From Candidatus Andersenbacteria bacterium RIFCSPHIGHO2_02_FULL_46_16 (lineage in GTDB: Bacteria > Patescibacteriota > Andersenbacteria > UBA10190): a stretch of DNA of 43,607 nt. The notes under the pieces were generated by a model. It was not told the DNA's origin. It worked only from the letters and a program-made list of their open reading frames with translations, and did not search any database. The position numbers and the translations under genes were made by a program. Each line of letters begins with the position of its first letter. Within the stretch, counting starts at the first letter, position 1. The stretch lies in assembly GCA_001817065.1 (NCBI GenBank), contig MHHQ01000013.1:24410-68016 (forward strand). The letters are read 5' to 3'. Below, piece by piece: positions 7,518-15,685 of the stretch.

Positions 7518-7592
7518 TAGGAGGGGTGGGATTTGAACACCACGACCTTTCTCTTATAAGGAGAACGCTCTACCAGGCTGAGCTACCCTCCC
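7518..7592 (-). tRNA. tRNA-Ile(UAU) with an extra base in the T-stem
   Basis: The cloverleaf folds with acceptor GGGAGGG/CCCTCCT (a G-U first pair), D-arm GCTC-AGCCTGGTA-GAGC with A14, G18, G19 and A21, and anticodon arm TTCTC-CTTATAA-GAGAA. The T-loop is TTCAAAT. Positions 34-36 are TAT, so the anticodon is UAU, reading the Ile codon AUA. Most bacteria read AUA with a CAU anticodon carrying lysidine, so UAU is uncommon. The T-stem reads GTGGTG against CCCAC, leaving one T bulged. No CCA is encoded. The gene begins one nucleotide after the stop codon of the 1008-aa fusion gene and must share its transcript or use a promoter inside it. It may be functional, specialised or decaying. Confidence 0.8.
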
Positions 7593-7593
7593 A

Positions 7594-10500
7594 TTATTTT
7601 TGAGCAAGCCACACGACAAAGTGCCGTTCTTCTTTGAGCTTGATCTTCTCCACCTTAGCAAAGCCTGCCTTCCTTAACAAACCTTCCATTTCACTTTCGC
7701 TTAAGTCGTAGGCCATGTTAGGTAAACCTTCTTCATTGCCATTCTTGTCTCTTAACAAAAGCTGAGCAAACCGCACGTTATCTTCAGGTTTACGTTCGAC
7801 ATAAAACACCAAGTCTTTTTGCTCCTTCGAATCCCTAATGTTTAGCCGTGCCGCTACTTTCCTGTCAGGAATTTCTGAATCCCTGAATTTGTCTACATAC
7901 AAATAACCGCTTGGCTTCAGCAAGTCGTAATAAACCTTAAACGTATCAAGTAGGGCTTGTAATGTTTTTTCTTTATCTACTACTGTCTTAGTATTCCAAC
8001 CGCCTCCGGCGTATATAACGGTGTTGCCGCGGTTGAATAGCATATCAAAAGAGGATGGCGAGAAATGATGAGGCAAATCAAGCCAAGTAGATTTAGTTAC
8101 TTTGTGGTCGATGTCTAATTCTTTAAGGCTTTCATAAAACGGTTTGGTTGTTCCTTCACTCATGTCGGCGGTAGCAAGGTTGTATCCCTTTTGTAGAAGT
8201 TCGGTAGAGAAAAAGCCTGGCCCCACACAAGTATCCAGTATTGCGGACTCATTATTGATGCCAATCTTTTCGAATAGTTTTTCCATTTCTTCCACGTACG
8301 CCTTGCTGTCGTAGAGTAATTTATACTCAGTTAGCTTCCATAGTTCAGCAAAGGTCGGCGTGGTTTCCACGTCTAGTTCTTCCAGCGCGTCTTTGTCAGA
8401 TATGTATTTCATTTCCGTACCGATCGCTAAGTTTCTTTCTGCATTCGGACCGAGAGGAATGTTGAAAAACTTAAACGAGCCGCTGCCTTGCTCCTGCAAG
8501 AATAGTTTGGTGTACAGCTCACCTGCTCGGGTAACGGCATTATCGCACATGGCCGGAGTGAAGGCGACCAACATTTTGTGCTTGGCCTGTGTTTTGGGGG
8601 TTTTAACCTTCTCTGATAAATACCCAAAGCTTACCACCGGAGCCCTACCAAACAATTCGGCCAAAAACTCCGAGATTTCCACGATGCAGAACTTACCACC
8701 CGTTTTTGACTGGAATGTTTCAAAATTACAAACCTTGATTTGCTGGTTATCAAGAATGTTGATTGAGATATCGATTTCTTCGTCGGACGCAGTGTAGTCA
8801 ATAATGTCAGAAAAATATTCCTTATTTTTGCCAACAAATGACTTAAAGTTGGCGCGCAAGATTGTTTCGCGGAAGAAATAGGCGCGGCCGTTCTTGAGAA
8901 TATCCTTCTTGCCCAGCTTATATTGCTTGGCAATGTCCAGATACTCTTCTGGAACGCCTTCCGTACCGGCAAATTGCGTCAGGATTTCATCACGGTAAGA
9001 TTCAGCCGTCCGATTCGATTTATTTGCATTGGAAAGACGCAGCTCATTAATGCCGGTAGTGTCATTGGCAATAATAATGAGTTTGGCGCTAATACCATTG
9101 GCTTTCAGAGTAGCCACCACATTGCAAGCTAGCTCCCAGGTAAACAATGGAAAACTGGTCATGCCAAATTCCTCAAGCAAGCCATGAAGCCGTTCGGGCA
9201 GCAAAGGCTTAATGCTCGGCCAAAACTTATTTTCCTGCATATCTGGCACGGCTAGGAAGTGCCCACCCATAACTATCACTTCTGTCTCGCGAGGGTTATA
9301 TATTGCCGATTTTATTTTTTCAATGATCGCTGGCGCGGAATTAACAATCGCCGTGTTCTTGTAATAAATTTTATTCCTCAAAGGCTCCAGATTAGGATTC
9401 CGAATTAACCCTTTCTTCTTATCAAAAAACATTTCAATTTCGCCTAGCAGATGGTCAATATCCTCTTGGTCATTGTAGACACCCAAGCTCACACGTAAAG
9501 TTTCCTGACCCAGTTTTTCCGCAAGAGGAAAGGCGCAGTGAGCGCCATAACGGACACAGACTTTTTGTTTTGCCAAATAGTCGCCAAGTTCTTTCGTGCT
9601 GTATTCCTTCACGCCGAAGGATACCACCCCGATTTTCTGGTCTAGGCTAGTCGGGCCAAACACAATAATATCTTCTATTTGCTTCAGACCGTCTAATAAA
9701 TATGCTAATAATTCAAGCTCGTGTTTTCTTATTTCATCGAAGCCAATCGAGCGAATGAAGTTTACCGCCTTGGAAAGCCCGACAATGTTTGAAGTGTTGG
9801 GAGTCCCGCCTTCAAGTATCACGAGAGATTGGTAATATTCGGGAGAGATAACGTCCGTCTCTTTTCCATAGGTAACGGCGACGTTCTTGACCGTGCCACC
9901 ACCCACGCGCACCGGTGCTAACAAATGATGAATATCCTTAGAAGCATATAGTACTCCTACACCATCAGGTCCATACATTTTGTGACTTGAAAACGCGTAT
10001 AAATCCGCATTGTATTTTTTAACATCAACTGGCAGATGCGCTATGGATTGCGTGCCATCAATCACATACAGAATACCCTTGTTATGTCGCTTCACGATTC
10101 GGCCGATACCCTCTACATCATTGATGTTGCCTAGCACATTTGAGCAATGACCAACCGCTACAATCTTCGTTTTATCGTTAAGTACCCTTTCAATTTCCTC
10201 AATGTCGACAATACCATCTTTAAGTCCAACCATCCGTAACTTTGCACCTTTCTTTGTAAGTTTAAGATACGGCAGCATGTTGGAATGATGCTCAGACACT
10301 GAAATAATAATCTCGTCCTCCGACTGAATGTGGTCGGCGATAGAATCAACAGCAAGGTTTATGGAATCTGTCGCGTTGTTGGTAAAAACTATTTCATCTG
10401 CGTCAGCCCCGATGAACTTAGCGACGTTGTCTCGAGCTTCTTCTAATAGCTCCTTGTTGCGGATAGCGACTGCGTGCGCGCTTCTTTCGGGATTGCCTCG

Positions 10501-10620
10501 ATATTCTAAAACTTGCTCCACGGCGCGAACGACCAGATCGGGTACCTGAGTTGTGGCCGCGCTATCAAGATACGTAAGGTTATGACGACGGAAAAAGTTA
10601 AATTTTGATTTGATTTCCAT
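7594..10620 (-). CDS. Cysteine desulfurase-unknown domain-methyltransferase fusion (1008 aa)
   Basis: Residues 1-405 are a class V PLP-dependent cysteine desulfurase of the SufS/CsdA type. Visible landmarks are SEHHSN (about 110), VIDGTQS with the PLP-ring Asp (188), SSHKMYG with the PLP lysine (214) and RYGAHCAFPL with the sulfur-accepting Cys (362). Residues 420-740 form a long middle region I cannot assign. Residues 770-1008 are a class I methyltransferase with motif I ILDTCVGPGFF (794-804) and YYDLLKPSGYLYVDKF. SufS proteins are normally about 405 residues and stand alone with SufU or SufBCD; none is here. Joining sulfur mobilisation to methyl transfer suggests making a methylthio or thio-modified product; the substrate is unknown. 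A promoter (TTGACG-18-TATTCT) precedes it, and tRNA-Ile(UAU) follows after 1 nt. Desulfurase and methyltransferase calls are strong. Confidence 0.85.
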   Translation of the reverse strand: MEIKSKFNFFRRHNLTYLDSAATTQVPDLVVRAVEQVLEYRGNPERSAHAVAIRNKELLEEARDNVAKFIGADADEIVFTNNATDSINLAVDSIADHIQSEDEIIISVSEHHSNMLPYLKLTKKGAKLRMVGLKDGIVDIEEIERVLNDKTKIVAVGHCSNVLGNINDVEGIGRIVKRHNKGILYVIDGTQSIAHLPVDVKKYNADLYAFSSHKMYGPDGVGVLYASKDIHHLLAPVRVGGGTVKNVAVTYGKETDVISPEYYQSLVILEGGTPNTSNIVGLSKAVNFIRSIGFDEIRKHELELLAYLLDGLKQIEDIIVFGPTSLDQKIGVVSFGVKEYSTKELGDYLAKQKVCVRYGAHCAFPLAEKLGQETLRVSLGVYNDQEDIDHLLGEIEMFFDKKKGLIRNPNLEPLRNKIYYKNTAIVNSAPAIIEKIKSAIYNPRETEVIVMGGHFLAVPDMQENKFWPSIKPLLPERLHGLLEEFGMTSFPLFTWELACNVVATLKANGISAKLIIIANDTTGINELRLSNANKSNRTAESYRDEILTQFAGTEGVPEEYLDIAKQYKLGKKDILKNGRAYFFRETILRANFKSFVGKNKEYFSDIIDYTASDEEIDISINILDNQQIKVCNFETFQSKTGGKFCIVEISEFLAELFGRAPVVSFGYLSEKVKTPKTQAKHKMLVAFTPAMCDNAVTRAGELYTKLFLQEQGSGSFKFFNIPLGPNAERNLAIGTEMKYISDKDALEELDVETTPTFAELWKLTEYKLLYDSKAYVEEMEKLFEKIGINNESAILDTCVGPGFFSTELLQKGYNLATADMSEGTTKPFYESLKELDIDHKVTKSTWLDLPHHFSPSSFDMLFNRGNTVIYAGGGWNTKTVVDKEKTLQALLDTFKVYYDLLKPSGYLYVDKFRDSEIPDRKVAARLNIRDSKEQKDLVFYVERKPEDNVRFAQLLLRDKNGNEEGLPNMAYDLSESEMEGLLRKAGFAKVEKIKLKEERHFVVWLAQK

Positions 10621-10653
10621 CGTCTAAAATGCCGTTAAAATACTTGTTTGCGT

Positions 10654-10683
10654 AGAATAGTTATTGCACCAATAATGCGTCAA
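10654..10683 (-). promoter_or_regulatory. Sigma-70-like promoter of the fusion gene
   Basis: On the minus strand TTGACG (10678-10683), an 18-bp spacer and TATTCT (10654-10659). The predicted start lies about 27 nt before the ATG at 10620. It would drive the fusion gene and tRNA-Ile. Confidence 0.5.
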
Positions 10684-10789
10684 TTTTGTCTCTTGATCAA
10701 GCTAACTCGTCATCGAACTCGTCATCGACTTACCTACAGTTTGAGCCTGGACTTGTATGCAAGACAGCGGCACTGTTCCTGCTACCATG

Positions 10790-12118
10790 GTTAATATTAA
10801 CTACTGCCTATACGCCAGAAAAAGTACCGAAAGTGATGAATTACAAGCCCTTTCGATTGATTCGCAGATTAAGGAGATGTTGGCACTAGCAGAACGTGAT
10901 GGCGTTACGGTAAAAGAAATCAGGCGTGAAAGCCACTCGGCCAAAGAGTCGTTTACGAGGCCGGTGTTTTTACAACTGATTCAGGATATTCGTGCCGGAC
11001 AGTTTGGTGGCATTCTCACGTGGGCGCCTGATCGCCTATCGCGTAACGCTGGTGATCTTGGTGCTTTAGTCGACCTTATGGATCAAGGGCGATTAGAGGA
11101 AATTAGAACCCACGGTCAGATTTTTCATAATTCCCCAAATGAAAAATTCCTACTCATGATTTTATGTAGCCAAGCGAAACTAGAAAACGATAATCGAAGC
11201 GTCAATGTAAAGCGAGGACTGCGTGCCAAATGTGAGATGGGCTATCGCCCAGGCATTACGCCTTTAGGATATATAAATCTTAAATATGAGATCAAAGGAC
11301 AGAAAAAAGTTGTTCTTGATCCTAAGCGTGCACCAGTAATAAAAGAAATGTTCGAAAAGGCGGCTTTGGGTTGTAGCGGCCGCGACCTACTACATTGGAT
11401 GAATGAGATTAAGGGTTTCCGCACCAAGACTGACAAAAAAGTGGCGCTATCAGCTATCTACGTGATGTTACACAACCCGTACTATTCTGGCCGCTTTGAA
11501 TACCCTAAAGCCGGCGGCAAGTGGTACAAGGTTAAGCATCAATCAATAGTGACTAGAAAACTTTGGAAAGAAGTGCAGGAAAAATTAACGGTTGATCCGA
11601 AATCAAAGCCAGGCACTAAGGTTTTTGACTTCACAAAAATGCTAACGTGCGGAAGTTGCGGATCAGGTGTGACAGCTGAAGAAAAATGCAAGGACATAAT
11701 TGATGGCACAAAACGGCGGTACGTCTATTATCACTGCACCAGAGCCAGAAACTTAAACTGCAAGGAGCCGTATATTCGCGAAGAAGCCCTGGTTAATCAG
11801 TTAGTAAACATTATCGACAAAGTGGATATCGATAAGCTAGCGGTCGAGAATAGATTCACCGAAGACCTAATCCGCTATCGTGGGTTTATGGAAAGCGTGC
11901 TCAAGAAAAGCGGCCAGGTAATGACGGCAACGAATATTGATATTCGCGACTATGCCAAACATATTCTTATGACGGGCAAGCGCGAGGATAAGCAAGCTAT
12001 CATGGCTTGTGTTACTACAACGCTTTATCTAACACAAAAACGAATTATGTTAAAACGAGTTACTTCCGCAAAACAACGTACCAACCTGGATGATAAGGTC
12101 CATGAGTACCATCCATAA
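10790..12118 (+). CDS. Large serine recombinase, CPR type
   Basis: The resolvase domain (about 1-150) begins INYCLYARKSTESDELQ, with the nucleophilic Ser in YARKSTE, and includes TWAPDRLSRNAGDLG with the conserved catalytic Arg. A recombinase DNA-binding domain follows (about 160-270, GYRPGITPLGYI). A zinc ribbon comes next (CGSCGSG and YYHCTRARNLNCKEP, about 290-335), then a helical tail. I prefer the second ATG at 10790 over 10757, since the 11 extra residues precede the domain start. It should cut and rejoin DNA at two att sites, moving the island. It is divergent from the fusion gene. The last residues after KRIMLKRV are antisense to the neighbouring IMPase gene, so the natural end was lost or lies at the element boundary. 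Confidence 0.9.
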   Translation, partial: VNINYCLYARKSTESDELQALSIDSQIKEMLALAERDGVTVKEIRRESHSAKESFTRPVFLQLIQDIRAGQFGGILTWAPDRLSRNAGDLGALVDLMDQGRLEEIRTHGQIFHNSPNEKFLLMILCSQAKLENDNRSVNVKRGLRAKCEMGYRPGITPLGYINLKYEIKGQKKVVLDPKRAPVIKEMFEKAALGCSGRDLLHWMNEIKGFRTKTDKKVALSAIYVMLHNPYYSGRFEYPKAGGKWYKVKHQSIVTRKLWKEVQEKLTVDPKSKPGTKVFDFTKMLTCGSCGSGVTAEEKCKDIIDGTKRRYVYYHCTRARNLNCKEPYIREEALVNQLVNIIDKVDIDKLAVENRFTEDLIRYRGFMESVLKKSGQVMTATNIDIRDYAKHILMTGKREDKQAIMACVTTTLYLTQKRIMLKRVTSAKQRTNLDDKVHEYHP

Positions 12119-12860
12119 TTTTTGTAATATCCAAGGTGGAGTAAATTTGCAGTTGCTTAGCTTGACCATAGTGGAGGGCAGGTAGACCATCGTATGCGCT
12201 AGGGTTTTCTGTATAATATCCAGCCACTTGGTTTAAGAAAAATAAGGTACACGACCCTGACTCATCGGTAATTTCTTTTACGGAACGAAAGACATAGCCC
12301 TCGTTTGTTAGTGTTTGATAAATATCCGGTGCGGTTTCCTGTGGATTACCAAAAGTATGGGCAATGGTACTAGTAAAATCCAATCCTGCACTTGTTTTAA
12401 CGTGTGGCAATGCGCCAAAATCTTCTACTATATTATCTGTAATTCTTCGCGACCAATCAACTACTGGGTAATGACAAAAAGTATACAATAGTGATTCGGT
12501 GTCACGCAGGCAGACTATGGTCGAGAAAAAGTCAGCATTTGATACATACCAAATAGTGCCGTCAATCGGATCCAGTGTTAGCGTTAATCCGTTTGTGCCT
12601 TTAAACTTAGCCACTGATGGTGTATCTTCTTCGGCAATAAGTTGGCATTCAACTAATTTTGTTTTAGCCATTTCTTGAAGGATAGCTTCTTGCACGGCGA
12701 GATCAGCATCGGTGACTATATCAATACCGCGTATGCCTGTTTTGTGCTTATAATGAGTTTGAACATTGGGGCGTAATTGCAAAGCTAATTTACCAGCCCG
12801 TTTAATTACTGGTTCAAGTGCGATAAGGATATTTATGTATTCGTCGGTATTACCAATCAT
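12060..12860 (-). CDS. Inositol monophosphatase-family phosphatase
   Basis: The 266-residue protein carries the metal-binding motifs of the FIG/IMPase superfamily: IAEEDTPS (first Glu, about 79) and LTLDPIDGTIWYVSN (DPxDGT metal site, about 95). The third motif is less clear (near SAYDGLPALHYGQ, where WDxAAG would be expected), so substrate could differ from inositol phosphate. Family members also act on 3'-phosphoadenosine nucleotides or fructose bisphosphate. The start overlaps the end of the P-loop kinase gene by 4 bp (ATGA), so the pair is translationally coupled. Its 3' end converges on the recombinase gene with a 59-bp overlap. The C-terminus (GPYHPGWYVVLRK) abuts the island edge and may be altered. 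Confidence 0.8.
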   Translation of the reverse strand: MIGNTDEYINILIALEPVIKRAGKLALQLRPNVQTHYKHKTGIRGIDIVTDADLAVQEAILQEMAKTKLVECQLIAEEDTPSVAKFKGTNGLTLTLDPIDGTIWYVSNADFFSTIVCLRDTESLLYTFCHYPVVDWSRRITDNIVEDFGALPHVKTSAGLDFTSTIAHTFGNPQETAPDIYQTLTNEGYVFRSVKEITDESGSCTLFFLNQVAGYYTENPSAYDGLPALHYGQAKQLQIYSTLDITKIMDGTHGPYHPGWYVVLRK

Positions 12861-13387
12861 ATCTTTTGAATAAGTTTATCCATTTGTTGAGGTGAGGTTG
12901 CTCTTAAAATCCGTGATTGATCTACTCCTTGCAAAGCAGCTTCCACATCCTTTCTCTCGCCTCTACTAAACACTAGCCAAAGAAATTTCAAATCCAGTTT
13001 TTCTAGCGCTTCTAGTGGTAATTCGGGCCGGCTTACTCTGCGATGCTTAAACCAACGCAGAAATACACGCCAGGCGCATAGTAAACCAGAGTAATCAAGA
13101 TAGATTATAATATCCGCCATTCTTACGCGATCAGCCATTTTGGCATCAATATAGCCTTCTGTGATCCATTGTTCTTGTTCCAGCAGTTTTGCATGTTGGT
13201 CAAGATACTCTTTCTCCGGAACTGCTTCCCAAGCGCCTTTCCAAAATATTTTGTCCATATGGATCACTGGCAAATTGAGTTTTTCGCCAAGATGGCGAGC
13301 AAGAAGACTTTTTCCCGAACCACTAATTCCTACGATCGCGATTTTGCTAGGATTCGTGATAGCTGATATTTGTGTAGGCTTTTGCAT
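12857..13387 (-). CDS. Adenylate kinase-like P-loop NTPase (FlaR/topology-modulation-like)
   Basis: The 176 residues begin with a short lead and a Walker A motif in IAIVGISGSGKSLLARHLGE (about 17-30). LPVIHMDKIFWKGAW follows, then WITEGYIDAKMADRVRMADIIIYLDY, the pattern of the small NMP-kinase-like family often labelled DNA topology modulation protein FlaR. The arginine-rich WFKHRRVSRPEL matches a lid region. Those names come from one old genetic study, and the real reaction is probably phosphorylation of a small molecule. It is the first gene of a two-gene unit with the IMPase-family gene (ATGA overlap), so kinase and phosphatase may act on related substrates. tRNA-Gln lies just upstream on the same strand. 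Confidence 0.78.
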   Translation of the reverse strand: MQKPTQISAITNPSKIAIVGISGSGKSLLARHLGEKLNLPVIHMDKIFWKGAWEAVPEKEYLDQHAKLLEQEQWITEGYIDAKMADRVRMADIIIYLDYSGLLCAWRVFLRWFKHRRVSRPELPLEALEKLDLKFLWLVFSRGERKDVEAALQGVDQSRILRATSPQQMDKLIQKI

Positions 13388-13426
13388 TGGATAGGAAATG
13401 GTCGCGTTTAGGGCCTGTTTTTAGTG

Positions 13427-13497
13427 TTCCGGGACGTGGATTCGAACCACGATTAGGAGGACCAAAACCTCCCGTCCTGCCGTTAGACGATCCCGGA
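13427..13497 (-). tRNA. tRNA-Gln(UUG)
   Basis: The 71-nt cloverleaf has acceptor TCCGGGA/TCCCGGA, D-arm starting ATCGTCTAACGGCAGGAC, anticodon arm GGAGG-TTTTGGT-CCTCC with TTG at 34-36, and T-arm CGTGG-TTCGAAT-CCACG. All stems pair well. No CCA is encoded. It reads CAA and by wobble CAG. Confidence 0.95.
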
Positions 13498-13513
13498 ATA
13501 TCTTAGCACTTAC

Positions 13514-13543
13514 AACTTACCCCAAAAAACCCCTAATTATCAA
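13514..13543 (-). promoter_or_regulatory. Likely promoter of tRNA-Gln
   Basis: Minus-strand TTGATA (13538-13543), 18-bp spacer, TAAGTT (13514-13519), placing the start about 10 nt before the mature tRNA 5' end. Confidence 0.45.
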
Positions 13544-13661
13544 CTTTTCCCTCCCTCAATTTGGCCTTAGTTATTTGTCATTGAATTGACATTCGGTTTT
13601 TGGATTTAATTATTTATGATTTGTTTCGGATTTCTCTATTTCGGATTTCGGATTTTCTTAC

Positions 13662-15140
13662 TTATCCAAACACTTCCTTCACCGTCTCGTAAAACTGTTC
13701 TTCTCTGGACTTGCCATTGCCGCTATTGCTCTGTCCACTGCTCGGGCTCGCTTCGTCTAAGATAAACACCGCTTCTGTTTTAACTCCCAACAAAACTTCC
13801 AGTGCCTCTTCCACCATCTCTTTATTCCGGGGTGTACTAAAAAAATTACGGTGCAGCGAGTATCGCGCGCGCAAATCAACTCGTCCTTCACTACCGGCAA
13901 TCGGTTCAATCGCGCGCAAGAATGTCGCCGCGACCGGATTCTTGCTTTTAACTGCTTCTATCAATTGCGACCATATTTTCGCTACCTTTTCTACTCCTTG
14001 CTGATTAGCCTTATTCTCGGCTGGTTTATTGGAAGTTGGCAATGACTTACTTTCCTGCTGAGGCTGCTGGAGAAGCGCTTCTTTCTTTTCTGTCGGCCTA
14101 CCTCCCCCTTGTACTGGTCCCTGCGTCGTGCATATGGTCAATATAGCAAGATGTAACGCAATCTGCGGTTGTGGCACATAATCTAAGTCTTGTCTGGCCT
14201 GCAACAATGCCCGTATGATAGCAGTCCAGCGCCCGGCCTCACTCGAATTTTTTGCGATCGCTGCTAAGGCCTTATCTCTAGCCCGACGAATACTTTCCTG
14301 TAAAAATTGTTCCGGGTCATGGCCGCCATTGCAGGCAGTATCAACCGCCGTCAACGCTGCTGCGCTTTCCCCCCTTAGCATTGCTCCTAGAAAATCTTCC
14401 AGGACCGAATCAGGCGGCAAGCCTAACAATTCCATCAACGCTTCCTTCTTCAGCTCATTCTCTTGCAGCGTAAGCAGTTGACCCAGTAAAGACTCAGCAT
14501 CGCGGTAGCACCCATCAGACCGCTCAATAATAAAATCCATTACTCCGTCTTCCGCCTGCCTCTTTTCCTGCTTCAGTAAGAATCGTAGCCGCTCCATCAT
14601 CTCCTCCCGGGACGCGCGCTTAAAGCGGTATACTTGGCAGCGCGACAAGATTGTCGGCAGCACCTTATGCAATTCCGTCGTCGCTAATATAAATATGGCG
14701 TGCTTGACTGGCTCTTCTAATGTTTTAAGCAAGGCTGCCGCCGCTTCCGGTGTTAGCATGTGAACTTCATCAACTATATATACTTTGTACTTTCCCATGC
14801 TCGGTGCGGAAGCAATCCGGTCCCGCAGCGCTCGGATGTCATCAATTCCGCGGTTGCTGGCGGCGTCAATTTCAATCACGTCAATATTTCGCCCCGCTGC
14901 CATCGCTTGGCAAGATTCGCATTGGCCACACGGCTCTGCCCCAGTTGCTTTCTCGCAATTTAACCGCTTCGCCAGAATTCTGGCCGTTGTCGTCTTGCCT
15001 GTGCCCCGCGGTCCGTAAAACAAATACGCGTGCGTTAAGCGATTCCTCACAATCGCTGCTTGCAGCGTGTCTGTCACGTGTTTTTGCCCCGTCACCTCGC
15101 TAAAAATAGCCGGCCTGTATTGGCGATATAATGTGGTCAC
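13662..15140 (-). CDS. dnaX: DNA polymerase III subunit gamma/tau
   Basis: This is the clamp-loader ATPase. Walker A is GPRGTGKT (43-50), zinc cysteines are C62, C71, C74 and C77 (CEKATGAEPCGQCESC), Walker B is YIVDEVHM (about 121-128), and the sensor/Arg-finger stretch is LPTILSRCQVYRF. Domain III follows, then a Gln/Ser-rich linker (about 345-385) and a C-terminal domain of about 100 residues (IWSQLIEAVKSKNPVAATFL) like the tau tail that meets the polymerase. The length of 492 is shorter than the E. coli tau of 643. The start is GTG at 15138-15140, chosen because the family N-terminus MTTLYRQYRP begins there. A strong promoter places transcription start on that GTG. Confidence 0.95.
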   Translation of the reverse strand: MTTLYRQYRPAIFSEVTGQKHVTDTLQAAIVRNRLTHAYLFYGPRGTGKTTTARILAKRLNCEKATGAEPCGQCESCQAMAAGRNIDVIEIDAASNRGIDDIRALRDRIASAPSMGKYKVYIVDEVHMLTPEAAAALLKTLEEPVKHAIFILATTELHKVLPTILSRCQVYRFKRASREEMMERLRFLLKQEKRQAEDGVMDFIIERSDGCYRDAESLLGQLLTLQENELKKEALMELLGLPPDSVLEDFLGAMLRGESAAALTAVDTACNGGHDPEQFLQESIRRARDKALAAIAKNSSEAGRWTAIIRALLQARQDLDYVPQPQIALHLAILTICTTQGPVQGGGRPTEKKEALLQQPQQESKSLPTSNKPAENKANQQGVEKVAKIWSQLIEAVKSKNPVAATFLRAIEPIAGSEGRVDLRARYSLHRNFFSTPRNKEMVEEALEVLLGVKTEAVFILDEASPSSGQSNSGNGKSREEQFYETVKEVFG

Positions 15141-15146
15141 AAAACG

Positions 15147-15175
15147 AGTTTATCCTACGCCTTCACTTCTCTCAA
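15147..15175 (-). promoter_or_regulatory. Promoter giving a probable leaderless dnaX mRNA
   Basis: Minus-strand TTGAGA (15170-15175), exactly 17 bp, TAAACT (15147-15152), then 6 nt (cgtttt) and the GTG start codon. The expected transcription start (7 nt after the -10) is the G of GTG. No Shine-Dalgarno could fit. The -35 lies over the end of the upstream gtrA-like gene. Confidence 0.65.
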
Positions 15176-15667
15176 GACCCGGGTTGGTTTCTTAAATATC
15201 AAGAACTTACTGCCAGCAAAATTCAGAAACAAAATAATGCCAATTGCTAACACTTTTGCCGCATTATCTTTTTGGTCACCAAAAAGTTCCTGAACAATCG
15301 GCACCTGAAAAGTAAACATGGAAACAAGTAATTGGTTAAATACCCAGGTAAAAAAGTTCAGCGTAAAATAACCAACCCATTGTTTAGCCACTTGCTTGCT
15401 AGAATCTCTAAAAGTCCAGTACTTATTAAACAAAAAGTTGCTAATAATCGCCAGCAAGACACTGATGTTATTAGCCACAATAATTTGCTGACCAAATACC
15501 ATATAGGACGCAACAAACCCTATCCCTCGAGTCAAGAAGTTGTAGGTGCTGAAATCTACTACTGCCCCAATCACGCCAGTTACACCGAACTTAATAAATT
15601 GTTTACCACTATTTTGGTACCGGGTGGGTAATTTACCAACCATTTCGTCGATCTTCTCTCTTAGCAT
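15155..15667 (-). CDS. GtrA-like four-helix membrane protein
   Basis: The 170 residues hold four hydrophobic segments. The first (KFGVTGVIGAVVDFSTYNFLT) matches the GtrA signature, and FNKYWTFRDSS and SKFLIFKKP are the typical conserved blocks before and after the later helices. GtrA proteins are thought to help flip or handle polyprenyl-linked sugars for O-antigen, teichoic acid or arabinogalactan synthesis. It lies 18 bp downstream of the hypothetical gene at 15686-16216 and is probably cotranscribed with it. A short charged N-terminus (MLREKIDEMVGKLPTRYQ) precedes the first helix. Confidence 0.85.
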   Translation of the reverse strand: MLREKIDEMVGKLPTRYQNSGKQFIKFGVTGVIGAVVDFSTYNFLTRGIGFVASYMVFGQQIIVANNISVLLAIISNFLFNKYWTFRDSSKQVAKQWVGYFTLNFFTWVFNQLLVSMFTFQVPIVQELFGDQKDNAAKVLAIGIILFLNFAGSKFLIFKKPTRVLREVKA

Positions 15668-15685
15668 GATTGCTAAATTTTCTGC

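Noticed and set aside
8360-8797. 145-aa plus-strand ORF inside the fusion gene
   Set aside because: Antisense to a gene with clear domains; Ser/Leu-rich shadow with no start signal.
10703-10731. Short direct repeat AACTCGTCATCG twice upstream of the recombinase
   Set aside because: Two 12-bp copies could be an operator or att half-sites, but there is no symmetry or second locus to support it.
13618-13660. TTTCGGATTT repeats downstream of dnaX
   Set aside because: Three short imperfect copies in AT-rich spacer; no structure or partner seen.
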